A DNA stretch of 40,041 nucleotides. Origin: Tangfeifania diversioriginum. Lineage in GTDB: Bacteria > Bacteroidota > Bacteroidia > Bacteroidales > Prolixibacteraceae. The notes beneath the pieces are model-generated. The model had not been told where the DNA came from. It saw only the letters and a program-made list of their open reading frames with translations, and did no database searches. The DNA is taken from contig NZ_FQZE01000036.1 of the NCBI RefSeq assembly GCF_900141875.1, positions 1-40,041 of the forward strand. The letters run 5' to 3'. Made by a program: the position numbers and the translations under genes. Shown in pieces: positions 16,988 to 25,312 of this stretch (positions are counted from its first letter, which is position 1; every line of letters begins with the position of its first letter).

Positions 16988-17668
16988 TCAATTTTGGAAC
17001 TGAAGCGTCCCGGGTTCAGGAGTAATTTTCTGTTTTTCTTCCGGCTGCACCGTAGTTGAGTCGGCAGGTGTTTGTTCATTTTCGTTTACTTCAACAAAAA
17101 TAGTTCCTTTGGGATTTTTAATTTTCCAGTTTTCCATTGCCTGATCAGATTCAAAGCCAATGCCGGTAATTATTTGGTCGGGACGAATGATTTTCACATA
17201 TTCATCTGAATATATTTTTTCGTTTTTTTCTTCCCAAATAAGGTGTTCAGTTTTTAGGGTGTCGCCATCTAAATTGGTAGCAATCACATTATTTTTGGCT
17301 TCCCATTTATCTTCTTTTTCGTATTGTTTTGCATAATCGGCTGTTATGCTCGAAACAACATTTTGGGCAGAATCGTACCTGATTAATTCAATTCCTTCAG
17401 GGAATTCCACAAAAGGATCCCCGTCGGTTTCGAATCGAAGAAGTTTTGGCGCAAACAGGTAAAAGCGAACTTTACCGCTGTCGGTAAAAAGTGTTTCAAA
17501 ATTTGTGGCTTCCTGCTGAGGGAGGTTTTCGGGTGCCGAGAAAGCCTGGATTTTTTCGATGTTGTTTTTCTCGCACCCAAAGAAAAGAAATGCAGCCCCT
17601 GCAAGAAGAGCTGCAATTCCTTTAAATCTTACTATTTTGCTTTTAAAACCTTGCTGTTGTTGTTTCAT
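16988..17668 (-). CDS. lptC: LPS export protein LptC
   Basis: About 226 residues from the ATG at 17668; the frame extends to 17779 but that part lies wholly inside the TPR gene. A hydrophobic segment ends ...AFLFFGC, a plausible lipobox, so this LptC may be a lipoprotein rather than a bitopic protein. PQQEATNFETLFTDSGKVRF, FPEGIELIRYD, ITADYAKQYEKEDKWEAKNN and LKTEHLIWEEKNEKIYSDE are the repeated beta-jellyroll strands of the LptC/OstA fold. It passes lipopolysaccharide from the LptBFG transporter to LptA in the periplasm. The C-terminus is Pro/Gln/Glu rich. It overlaps the TPR gene by 26 bases. Confidence 0.88.
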   Translation of the reverse strand: MKQQQQGFKSKIVRFKGIAALLAGAAFLFFGCEKNNIEKIQAFSAPENLPQQEATNFETLFTDSGKVRFYLFAPKLLRFETDGDPFVEFPEGIELIRYDSAQNVVSSITADYAKQYEKEDKWEAKNNVIATNLDGDTLKTEHLIWEEKNEKIYSDEYVKIIRPDQIITGIGFESDQAMENWKIKNPKGTIFVEVNENEQTPADSTTVQPEEKQKITPEPGTLQFQN

Positions 17669-19277
17669 TAATCCAGCCTCCAACTTTATAACTGTCTCCT
17701 TCCTGAACATCCCTGAAGAATGCTTCTTCTTTGTTCGGGAAATATTTCCGGTAGGTGGACACTTTTTGCGATGCATCAATTGCGCAGTCTTGCCCAGCCC
17801 TGCGGGCGCGCTCGAAATAATCGACAGCTAACCAGAAAACACTTGCTTTATCAAAGGCATCGTCGCCAAATGAGTTGCTGGCTGATACGTAAATGTCACC
17901 GATAAGCATTAAGGCTTCACAATAATCGGAGTTGATGTCCAGTGCTTTGCGTGCATAACTGCGTGCTTCCGACAGCGCGTTTTCTTTGGCAAATATGAAA
18001 TAGGCATATTCGTAATAATATTTTGCCAGCAGGTCGTCATCGGTTTCCTGATCCATGGCTTCCTGGTAGTATTTTTTCGCCCTTTCGGTTTCGTCTCTTT
18101 GTACGTACCGGCGTGCCATGTTAAATGCTGCCTCAGCCGACGGTTCCAGTTCATAGAGCCTTTCGGTTGCCTGGGCAAACAACTGGCTTTCGTCGCAGTT
18201 GGCATCTCCAAGGCGGCGGAGCATGCTTTTTATAAATTCAGCATCTTCTTTATTTTCTTCGTATTGTGGCTGGAAAATACTAATGAGTGCTTCGCAGTCG
18301 GCAGCTCCTGAAGAACCAAATATTTCTTCAATGTATGCCTGAACTTTTGTAATATCTTCCAGTTTCTTGTCTTCTTCGGCTTCTGATTTTATGGTATTGA
18401 GCAGGTTGTTGCATTTATCGAAATTTCTTACAACCGTTTCTTTTGGAATTTCGCCCAGCTTGAATAACGATCGCGTGGTTTGCATCATTAAAACAAATAT
18501 GGGCAATTCTGTTTCTGTTTGTTGTTCTTCAATTGACTGGTTGAGCCATTCGTACCCTTTTTTCATGGTTTCCTTGAGTGCCTCACCTTCTGGCGGAGTG
18601 TCAGTATTTAGCTTATAGTCAAGGAAGTCTGTTGCTTTCCGGCCCAGTACATAACCCTTTTCACCAAAATACTTGACTCGCTTGTCGTAAATTTTCATCA
18701 GCTGATCAATGTATTTTTCCCTCTCTTCGGGTGTTTCGGCATTCTCGATGAAATGGTCATAAATTTTGGCTCCCTGGATATAAACGTTTTTTATTGATTT
18801 CGGGTATTTATTGAATACTGTTTTCCAGTGCGGCAATGCGGATTCGTAATTTTCTTGTTTATAATATTCGTTGTACAGCGAATACGTATTCATGAAATCC
18901 CTGTCCTGTTCGTTAATGAGTTCCTCGGCGGTTTTTAAAACTACCTCTCCGGTTTCTTCCTCTTCGTCACCCGAAGGAATTTCCCCGCTCCAGGCAAAGT
19001 CGAAAACATTACCTTGTTTATCATCGATGTCCAGCTTTTTGGTGTCGTTGATATAAGTAAATTTTATCCATTTCGATTTTTCATGGGCTTCCAATTCGTA
19101 CTGTCCGTCGAAGCCTGTCAGCATAGTTCCACCTCTGTGTACTTCTACTGTAATTCCTGCGGCAGGTTCACCGTCGCGGTAAACTGTGCCTTTAACAACT
19201 CTTTGTGCCTGCAATGTAGTTGCGGCAGAGAATGCAACTGCGGTAATTAAGAGTGCTATGCGAAAAAAAGCTTTCAT
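17643..19277 (-). CDS. Exported TPR protein with N-terminal regulatory-like domain
   Basis: 544 residues. A signal peptide (about 1-24, ...TTLQA) leads into a short CarboxypepD-regulatory-like sandwich (VKGTVYRDGEPAAGITVEVHRG). The rest is alpha-helical with TPR units, clearest at about 385-480 (PSAEAAFNMARRYVQRDE, AKYYYEYAYFIFAKENAL, EALMLIGDIYVSAS). Periplasmic TPR proteins scaffold envelope complexes. Its place between an outer-membrane barrel gene and lptC suggests a role in envelope assembly, but that is inference. It starts 28 bases after the barrel gene and overlaps lptC by 26 bases. Confidence 0.82.
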   Translation of the reverse strand: MKAFFRIALLITAVAFSAATTLQAQRVVKGTVYRDGEPAAGITVEVHRGGTMLTGFDGQYELEAHEKSKWIKFTYINDTKKLDIDDKQGNVFDFAWSGEIPSGDEEEETGEVVLKTAEELINEQDRDFMNTYSLYNEYYKQENYESALPHWKTVFNKYPKSIKNVYIQGAKIYDHFIENAETPEEREKYIDQLMKIYDKRVKYFGEKGYVLGRKATDFLDYKLNTDTPPEGEALKETMKKGYEWLNQSIEEQQTETELPIFVLMMQTTRSLFKLGEIPKETVVRNFDKCNNLLNTIKSEAEEDKKLEDITKVQAYIEEIFGSSGAADCEALISIFQPQYEENKEDAEFIKSMLRRLGDANCDESQLFAQATERLYELEPSAEAAFNMARRYVQRDETERAKKYYQEAMDQETDDDLLAKYYYEYAYFIFAKENALSEARSYARKALDINSDYCEALMLIGDIYVSASNSFGDDAFDKASVFWLAVDYFERARRAGQDCAIDASQKVSTYRKYFPNKEEAFFRDVQEGDSYKVGGWINETTTARF

Positions 19278-19305
19278 AGTTTTATTTTAATTTTTGTTTT
19301 TAATT

Positions 19306-20598
19306 TTAATCAAATCTCCGTTGTATAAACCACAAGTCATATAAATTTACGCTTAAATTAACTTTTGCATAATTTTCAAGAACTAAATTGTGTTGTTTCG
19401 TTCCTCTTTTTCCTAATTCAGCTGAAATATTTATGGTTGAATTGGAACGATATACTGGTAATCCTACTCCAAAACTTATGCCAAAATCGTTAATTTGTTG
19501 ATTATTAAGCATGAGGTACGATTTTTCGTATTTAACCCCAGCGCGGTATGCAATTCTGTTCAAATAACTTCTTATTGAAAAACGGTCGGGAATCCATTCG
19601 GCTCCGAGCGCAAATTTATCTAAATCTGTTAAAACCGGATCAACTGAACCGAAAAATTTTGCTTTCGACCACGCCTGGTGGTAATAGTCGAAGTTGACTT
19701 CGAGGCTGTTTTCTCTGACATACGAAACTCCGAATCCGTAACTTAGCGGCAGTTGAATGGTGCTTTCATCTTCACTTTGAAAATTTAACGTATCCTGGTC
19801 GGTGTTGGTGCTTGTACCAATTGTATAGGTTAAATATTTGCTGCTTAGGTCGGAATAGAAGCCGGTTAATTTAGGCTGGGTTTCGAGAACAGCCGCTAAA
19901 ACAAGGTGCTGTTCCTCCTTTAAAGGAATGGTGGCCTGTGCTCCAAAATTCAGGTTGAAATCGCGCATTCTGACAGCTTCGTATTTCTGTATGTTGTAAA
20001 AATCGCGTTCATCAAGGAAATTCACCTCCGCATTGCGGTTTAAGGTACCAAACATGTAGTTGAAATTGGCGCCCACCGATACATTTTTAATGGGTTCTAC
20101 AGCCACCCCCAAGTAAGCTTTTGAGAGTGAACCTTCACCAAAATAGGAGTAGAGCACATTGCCTGCATTTTCAACATTTTCGGCTACCTGTACATTGTAT
20201 CCAACATCGGAGTATGGGGTGAGCCCTAAACTGGTTGCCAGCCAGTTGGTAATCTGGAAATTCATTGCAAAGTACCTGAAATTGATATCGTTAGCCTCCA
20301 TTTCGTTTATGTCGTTGCTGTACCTCGAGAATTTGCCATATACTCCAAATTCAAATAAAAACGAGAGGGAATCGACAGATGTATAGGATGCCGGATTTGA
20401 GGTATTTATTTGCTGGTTGTTTCTGCTTGCAAGCGATGCACCTCCCATCGCTGTTGTTCGTCCGAAACTGTATGGCTGCAAGTCGCCCAACCCAAAACGC
20501 GAGTATGGCGACGTTGTATTATTATTAAATTGTGCAAACAAAAAAACCGGAAATAAAAGTAACCCGGTCAGTAAACTTACGCTTCTAAATCTCCCCAT
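19306..20598 (-). CDS. Outer-membrane beta-barrel protein (FadL/PorV-like architecture)
   Basis: 430 residues. A signal peptide (about 1-22, ...FPVFLFA) is followed by TTSPYSRFGLGDLQ, a start typical of a Bacteroidota outer-membrane family. The body alternates amphipathic strands (VSVGANFNYMFG, LEVNFDYYHQAWS, INISAELGKRG) and ends VNLYDLWFIQRRFD, with an aromatic-rich last strand. The AMGGASLA motif and the plan resemble FadL-like barrels; cargo is unknown. Its ATG lies inside coaX: 14 bases overlap (20585-20598), so translation is coupled. It belongs to the nadB-to-ppiD series. Confidence 0.82.
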   Translation of the reverse strand: MGRFRSVSLLTGLLLFPVFLFAQFNNNTTSPYSRFGLGDLQPYSFGRTTAMGGASLASRNNQQINTSNPASYTSVDSLSFLFEFGVYGKFSRYSNDINEMEANDINFRYFAMNFQITNWLATSLGLTPYSDVGYNVQVAENVENAGNVLYSYFGEGSLSKAYLGVAVEPIKNVSVGANFNYMFGTLNRNAEVNFLDERDFYNIQKYEAVRMRDFNLNFGAQATIPLKEEQHLVLAAVLETQPKLTGFYSDLSSKYLTYTIGTSTNTDQDTLNFQSEDESTIQLPLSYGFGVSYVRENSLEVNFDYYHQAWSKAKFFGSVDPVLTDLDKFALGAEWIPDRFSIRSYLNRIAYRAGVKYEKSYLMLNNQQINDFGISFGVGLPVYRSNSTINISAELGKRGTKQHNLVLENYAKVNLSVNLYDLWFIQRRFD

Positions 20599-21316
20599 TA
20601 TATTCTAATATGTGGTTTAACCCTAAGGCTGTTAAATTGAAATGTACAAAGAAAGAATTTTTTAATTTCAAATCAAAAAAATTGGCATCTCCACCGGTAA
20701 TAATAACGTTTAAATTTTTATAAAATTCCTTAAAAGAATCAATGACTCTATCAGCTTCATGTACAATGCCGTGCTGAACTCCTGCCCTGATTGCTTCTTC
20801 GGTGGTTCGGCCAAAGAGATTAGTGAAGTCAGATTGCCGGACTAATGGAAGTTTTCCGGTGAACTGGTGCAATGCTTTAAAGCGCATTTCCAGTCCGGGG
20901 GAAATATTACCGCCCAGGTACTGCCCTTTGTCGTTAATGAAATCGTAGGTAATTGCCGTTCCGGCATCAATAACCAGAATGTTGGAATTGGGGTAGGCCT
21001 TAAATGCGCCAACCACTGCGGCTATCCTGTCTTTGCCAAGTGTCTCTTTTGTTTGGTAGCAGTTTTCAATAGGCAAAGGTGTATTGGCATCCAGTTCAAT
21101 AAATGTTTCAAAATTTTGCTGAAGAGCGGTTTTCAAATCCTGCGGAACATCCCTGACGGCAGAAATAATCGCCTTGTTCAGCGAAGGATGTTCATTTTTC
21201 AGGCGATTGATGTCTTCAGTTCGCAATACATCCAACGGGACTGTAATTGCCATTTCGCCCCTGTTGAATAGCGATATTTTGGTTCGTGTATTCCCGATGT
21301 CAATTACAAGGTTCAT
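20585..21316 (-). CDS. coaX: Type III pantothenate kinase
   Basis: Phosphorylates pantothenate in the first step of coenzyme A synthesis. 243 residues from the ATG at 21316; a longer frame to 21376 lies inside nadC and is rejected. LVIDIGNTRTKISLF is the phosphate-1 motif. GKDRIAAVVGA and NILVIDAGTAITYDFI are the pantothenate- and ATP-binding motifs, GGNISPGLEMRFKAL is the dimer signature and NVIITGGDA is near the end. Type III enzymes need a monovalent cation and resist CoA feedback. The start follows the nadC stop after one base and its end overlaps the barrel gene. Confidence 0.95.
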   Translation of the reverse strand: MNLVIDIGNTRTKISLFNRGEMAITVPLDVLRTEDINRLKNEHPSLNKAIISAVRDVPQDLKTALQQNFETFIELDANTPLPIENCYQTKETLGKDRIAAVVGAFKAYPNSNILVIDAGTAITYDFINDKGQYLGGNISPGLEMRFKALHQFTGKLPLVRQSDFTNLFGRTTEEAIRAGVQHGIVHEADRVIDSFKEFYKNLNVIITGGDANFFDLKLKNSFFVHFNLTALGLNHILEYNGEI

Positions 21317-21317
21317 T

Positions 21318-22160
21318 TCAGTCAATAATTCGTTGGCTGATATCCAGTGCCCGTACCGAATGGGTAAGTGCACCAATTGAAATGTAATTTACTCCTGTTG
21401 AGGCTACTTTTCTTATGCGTTTCAGTGTCATATTTCCCGATGCTTCAATTTTTGCCCTTCGGTTTATGAGGACAACGGCTTCTTTCATCATTTTAGAACT
21501 CATGTTATCGAGCATAATGATATCCACATCGGCATCGAGTGCTTCCTGTACCTGTTCCAGATTAGTTGTTTCCACTTCAATTTTTATGCTTTTGGGGATT
21601 TTAGTCCGAATATCTTCCACGGCTTCTTTTATGCCACCTGCCACCTGAATGTGGTTATCTTTAATCATAACCATATCGTAAAGTCCGTATCGGTGGTTGG
21701 AACCACCGCCCATTTTTACGGCATATTTGTCGAGGTGCCGGTAGCCGGGTAAAGTTTTGCGGGTGTCCAGTATTTCAACGTTTTCTCCCTCAACTTCCTT
21801 CATGCATATATCGGCAAAAGTTGCAATTCCCGAAAGCCGCTGTAAAAAATTCAATGCTTTCCGTTCGCCGGTTAAAAGTGCCCGGTAGTTACCCCTGAAT
21901 TCTACCAAAATATCGCCCGGGTTAACTTTGCTCCCGTCGGGAATTTTTACATTCCATTCAATATCCTTATCAAATTTTTTGAAAACCATTTCGGCAACGG
22001 GCAGCCCGGCTATTATTCCTTCGGCTTTGGCTACCAGAACAGCTGTTTTACAAGTCTCGGGGGCAACAAGGTTGTTGGTGGTAATGTCGCCGTCGCCAAT
22101 ATCCTCGGTAATGGCAAGATCAATCAACACTTCGGCTGATTTTAATGTTTTTTCGTCCAT
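21318..22160 (-). CDS. nadC: Nicotinate-nucleotide pyrophosphorylase (carboxylating)
   Basis: Converts quinolinate and PRPP to nicotinate mononucleotide, CO2 and PPi in de novo NAD synthesis. 280 residues, the family length. EDIGDGDITTNNL near the N-terminus, LLTGERKALNFLQRLSGIAT, ILDTRKTLPGYRHLDKYAV, GGSNHRYGLYDMVMIKDNH and IKIEVETTNLEQ are the substrate- and phosphate-binding motifs; EASGNMTLKRI and GVNYISIGALTHS complete the barrel. It starts 7 bases after nadB and is followed after one base by coaX. nadA (quinolinate synthase) is not in the window. Confidence 0.96.
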   Translation of the reverse strand: MDEKTLKSAEVLIDLAITEDIGDGDITTNNLVAPETCKTAVLVAKAEGIIAGLPVAEMVFKKFDKDIEWNVKIPDGSKVNPGDILVEFRGNYRALLTGERKALNFLQRLSGIATFADICMKEVEGENVEILDTRKTLPGYRHLDKYAVKMGGGSNHRYGLYDMVMIKDNHIQVAGGIKEAVEDIRTKIPKSIKIEVETTNLEQVQEALDADVDIIMLDNMSSKMMKEAVVLINRRAKIEASGNMTLKRIRKVASTGVNYISIGALTHSVRALDISQRIID

Positions 22161-22167
22161 CTTATTT

Positions 22168-23739
22168 TTAATTTCTTACAGGTTCAAACTGAATGTTATT
22201 ATCCTTTTGCTGAATAATATGGGTTTTTAAATCCGGATTTTCTTTTGGAAAATCACTTCGGATATGTCCACCTCTGCTTTCTTCTCTTTTCAAAGCGGCT
22301 GTTGCGATCAGCCGGCAAATGGTGGCGCTGTTGAGTATCTTCATTAAATTGTATTCGTTGTTAAAATTGGTAAATTCACGGGCAATAGCTGTAAATTTAT
22401 CAATGGCTTTTTCAAGGTCTTCTGCGTTCCTGATAATCCCAAGGTTTTTCGACATGGAAGTTGCAATTTCATTTTTGTACGACAGGAACGTGCCTTCATT
22501 TTGCATATCAAGTTTCATTGGCTTAATTTCAGGCAAATCTTTACCGGATTTGCTGAGTTTGGCTGCCGTGTCGCTGGCGCGTTTACCAAAAACCAGGCAT
22601 TCTAGCAACGAATTGCTGGCCAGTCTGTTGGCGCCCATGACACCTGTTGAAGCTGCTTCGCCACACGCGAATAGTCCTTTGATGTTGGTTTCGCCGTTTA
22701 GGTTGGTTCTAATTCCTCCAACCATGTAATGTGCTGCAGGCGCAACAGGAAGCAAATCTTTGGTGAGGTCGAATCCCATTTCTTTTAAGTGCTTGTAAAT
22801 ATTTGAGAAACGGGACTTTATTTTTTCTGCGTCGAGGTGTTTCAGCGAAAGATTAATATAGTCGCTGCCCGAATCGTTTATCTTTTTGAAAATATTGTAG
22901 GCAACCACATCGCGCGGTGCCAGTTCGGCCAGCGGATGTATGTCCTTCATGAACCGTTTCCCGTCCTGGTCGAGCAACCAGGCTCCCTCGCCCCGTACAG
23001 CTTCACTGATGAGATAGGCCTCTTTCCCTGGGACATACAACGCCGAGGGGTGAAACTGGATAAATTCAATATCGGCAATTCGTGCCCCGGCTTCCCAGGC
23101 AAGTGCAATACCGTCGCCGGTAGCCGTATGCGGGTTGGTTGAGCGCTCAAAAACACGCGAAAGTCCGCCTGTGGCAAGAATTACAGCTTTTGTTTTTATG
23201 ATGATGTTTTCGCCGGTTTTAAAATCAATGGCCTGAACACCAATTATCTGGTCGTCGTTTTTCAAAAGTTTTACAACCGTGGTAAATTCAAAGGGTGTAA
23301 TTGAGGGTTGCTTTTTTACCTTATCGAGAAAAAAGCAGGTGAGCTCCTTACCGGTAGCATCGCCGCCGGCATGCAAAATGCGACGTTTGTTGTGCCCTCC
23401 TTCAAGTCCTAAAACGAATTCACCGTTTTGTTTATCGAACGGCATTCCCATTTCAATTAAACCGAGAACTCTTTCTTTTCCTTCATTTACTAAAATGTTA
23501 ACCGCATCTTTATCGCAAAGTCCCCGTCCAGCCAAAATCGTATCTTCAAGGTGTTGATCGGGCGAGTCTTCGCTGTTAATTGCCGCGGCAATACCTCCCT
23601 GTGCGTAATAAGAGTTGCTGGTATCGAGTTCCGATTTTGTAACAATTGCTACAGAGCCGTAACCCGCAGAATAGTATGCAGCAGTAAGACCTGCCAACCC
23701 ACTCCCGATTATAACTGTGTCAAATTCAAAAAATTGCAT
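22168..23739 (-). CDS. nadB: L-aspartate oxidase
   Basis: Flavoenzyme that oxidises L-aspartate to iminoaspartate, the first step of de novo NAD synthesis. 523 residues. The FAD Rossmann motif is IIGSGLAGLTAAYY (about 10-23). SNSYYAQGGIAAA, LEGGHNKRRILHAGGDATGK, FIQFHPSALYVPG and AVRGEGAWLLDQDGKRFM are active-site segments of the fumarate reductase/NadB family. GLFACGEAASTGVMGANRLASNSLLE is the second FAD motif, and ESRGGHIRSDFP is in the C-terminal helical part. It opens the NAD/CoA/envelope series; a -7 box lies 27-34 bp upstream. Confidence 0.96.
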   Translation of the reverse strand: MQFFEFDTVIIGSGLAGLTAAYYSAGYGSVAIVTKSELDTSNSYYAQGGIAAAINSEDSPDQHLEDTILAGRGLCDKDAVNILVNEGKERVLGLIEMGMPFDKQNGEFVLGLEGGHNKRRILHAGGDATGKELTCFFLDKVKKQPSITPFEFTTVVKLLKNDDQIIGVQAIDFKTGENIIIKTKAVILATGGLSRVFERSTNPHTATGDGIALAWEAGARIADIEFIQFHPSALYVPGKEAYLISEAVRGEGAWLLDQDGKRFMKDIHPLAELAPRDVVAYNIFKKINDSGSDYINLSLKHLDAEKIKSRFSNIYKHLKEMGFDLTKDLLPVAPAAHYMVGGIRTNLNGETNIKGLFACGEAASTGVMGANRLASNSLLECLVFGKRASDTAAKLSKSGKDLPEIKPMKLDMQNEGTFLSYKNEIATSMSKNLGIIRNAEDLEKAIDKFTAIAREFTNFNNEYNLMKILNSATICRLIATAALKREESRGGHIRSDFPKENPDLKTHIIQQKDNNIQFEPVRN

Positions 23740-23765
23740 GAAATTTGTTTCTCGTAAATGCGCGG

Positions 23766-23773
23766 CAAAGTTA
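23766..23773 (-). promoter_or_regulatory. -7 box upstream of nadB
   Basis: The minus strand reads TAACTTTG, an exact TAnnTTTG, giving a leader of about 20 bases. No good TTTG is seen 19-21 bases further upstream. It would drive nadB-nadC-coaX and the envelope genes behind them. Confidence 0.45.
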
Positions 23774-23815
23774 CTATTTCTTTCAGGTAAATTCGCTTTT
23801 TTTCAAAACCTTTTT

Positions 23816-23944
23816 TTATCCGGGTAAATAGTCGGGCCGAGGAGGAGCGAAAAGTTCCAGAACAACAGCGTATTCAGGAATTTCAACTTCATGCTCCATG
23901 TTCTCCGGAATGCCCCAGGCATCTCCGGGTGCTGCAAAATACAA
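23816..23944 (-). pseudogene. C-terminal remnant of a cupin gene
   Basis: On the minus strand, 42 codons read LYFAAPGDAWGIPENMEHEV... through VVLELFAPPRPDYLPG and end at TAA (23816-23818). The pattern G-D-x-W-x-I-P-x-N-x-x-H followed by V-L-x-x-F-x-P-P-R is the last cupin motif and end strand of RmlC-like cupins. Upstream the frame closes at once (TAA), no suitable ATG exists and the tolC stop lies at 23966, so the N-terminal half is gone. It is presumably the scar of a deletion that joined tolC to an old cupin gene. It is unrelated in length and sequence to the intact cupin at 1936. Confidence 0.7.
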
Positions 23945-23965
23945 TTATCTGAAATTACATTTTAA

Positions 23966-25312
23966 TTATGCATATTCCATAATTCTTCCTGCAATCTGGA
24001 GCAATGATATTTCGGCCAGCTTTGTCTGGTACTTTACGGAGATGAGCCGTTCTTCGGCATCCAGCAGGCTTTTTTGTACTTCGCGCAGTTCGAGCCCGGA
24101 CAATGCACCAAGTTTATAGCGCTCCAGTGCAATATCCAGGTTTTCGCGTGCCACATCCAGGTTTTCTTCTTCCATTTTTACCAGTCTCAGGTTATTTTCG
24201 TACGCATAATAAACGGTAAGTAGCTCGGCTTTAATCTCCTGTTCAACTTCCTGAAACCGGTACATGCGGTTTTCCACTTCAATGTGGGCATTTGTTTTTT
24301 CGCGGCGCCTGTTGAATCCGTCGAAAATATCCAACCCGAGGGTAACTCCGTAATTGAGCGAACGGCTTTGCTGATTACTTAATGCTAACTCGCCGTAGTC
24401 GCTTATTGTGCCTGTGCCATAACCCCGGTATGAGTAACTGTATCCTGATGAAAAATTCAGATAAGGATAAGCCCTTGAAGCAATTAATTTGTAATCGAGC
24501 TCCGAAATCACCTTGTTTTTTTGAGCTATCTGCAGGCCGGTATTCAATTCGAGTGTTGATTCCAACAGGTTGGCATACGTTAAATCGGAATTAAAAACTA
24601 TTGAAGAGTCAGCCACCTGAATTTCCTGTTCCAGATTTTCGAGGGCCATCAGTTTTTTCAGCCGAACTTCAGATTCGAGGATAGCTTCGTTTTGGCGTGC
24701 CAGGCGCGAGCTGTCTTCATTCATGTAAACAATTGACTGCAATAACTCGAGTTTCGATGAAGCTCCCAGCAGGTAACGCTCCTCGTCGATGCGAACCCTT
24801 TCGCGCGAAAGTGAAACCGCATATTCCATGTTTCTCTGATAGTTGAGCTGCTGGATATAATAATAGTATTCAGCCACAATTTGCGCCATCAGGTTTTCCA
24901 TTGACATTTGCGTGTTGAGTTCGCCCATTTGTTTCAGCTTTTCCAGTTTCTGATAGGTGGTTTGTACGTTGAACCCATTGAAAATAGTCATGTTCAGATT
25001 AATGCCAGCCGAACCTGTTGTGTTGTGTACACCCGAAGAAACATTTTGCGAACCGTCATTCATATTTTGGGTGGTGGAGTTTAAGTCTCCTCCAATGCGG
25101 TTGGTGGTTGTAACTGTTGGCAAATAGCCTGCATTTCCGCGTGTGACATTGTTCCCGGCAATCTCCTCCTGATTTCGTGCCACTTTCACCGAAAAGTTTT
25201 GTTCGAGCCCCGTATTTACACAACGGCTGAGGTCATAAATTTCCTGTGAAAAAATGGTGCCGGGTAAAATTAAAATCAGTAGAACCGGTAATATTTTATT
25301 TAGTATGTTCAT
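23966..25312 (-). CDS. TolC-family outer-membrane efflux protein
   Basis: About 448 residues from the ATG at 25312; the frame runs on to 25411 but those bases belong to the pump gene. A signal peptide (MNILNKILPVLLILILPGTIFSQ) is followed by two OEP repeats of long amphipathic helices and short strands (SGVHNTTGSAGINLNMTIF, SVKYQTKLAEISLLQIAG). It forms the trimeric outer-membrane channel of the tripartite pump encoded just upstream. Its ATG overlaps the pump's stop by 17 bases, so the genes are coupled. No lipobox is present. Confidence 0.93.
   Translation of the reverse strand: MNILNKILPVLLILILPGTIFSQEIYDLSRCVNTGLEQNFSVKVARNQEEIAGNNVTRGNAGYLPTVTTTNRIGGDLNSTTQNMNDGSQNVSSGVHNTTGSAGINLNMTIFNGFNVQTTYQKLEKLKQMGELNTQMSMENLMAQIVAEYYYYIQQLNYQRNMEYAVSLSRERVRIDEERYLLGASSKLELLQSIVYMNEDSSRLARQNEAILESEVRLKKLMALENLEQEIQVADSSIVFNSDLTYANLLESTLELNTGLQIAQKNKVISELDYKLIASRAYPYLNFSSGYSYSYRGYGTGTISDYGELALSNQQSRSLNYGVTLGLDIFDGFNRRREKTNAHIEVENRMYRFQEVEQEIKAELLTVYYAYENNLRLVKMEEENLDVARENLDIALERYKLGALSGLELREVQKSLLDAEERLISVKYQTKLAEISLLQIAGRIMEYA

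Noticed and set aside
17669-17779. 37-residue upstream extension of LptC
   Set aside because: It is in another frame of the TPR gene and would displace the signal/lipobox segment from the N-terminus.
21317-21376. 20-residue upstream extension of coaX
   Set aside because: It lies wholly inside nadC; the ATG one base after the nadC stop begins the conserved DIGNTRTK motif at the right distance.
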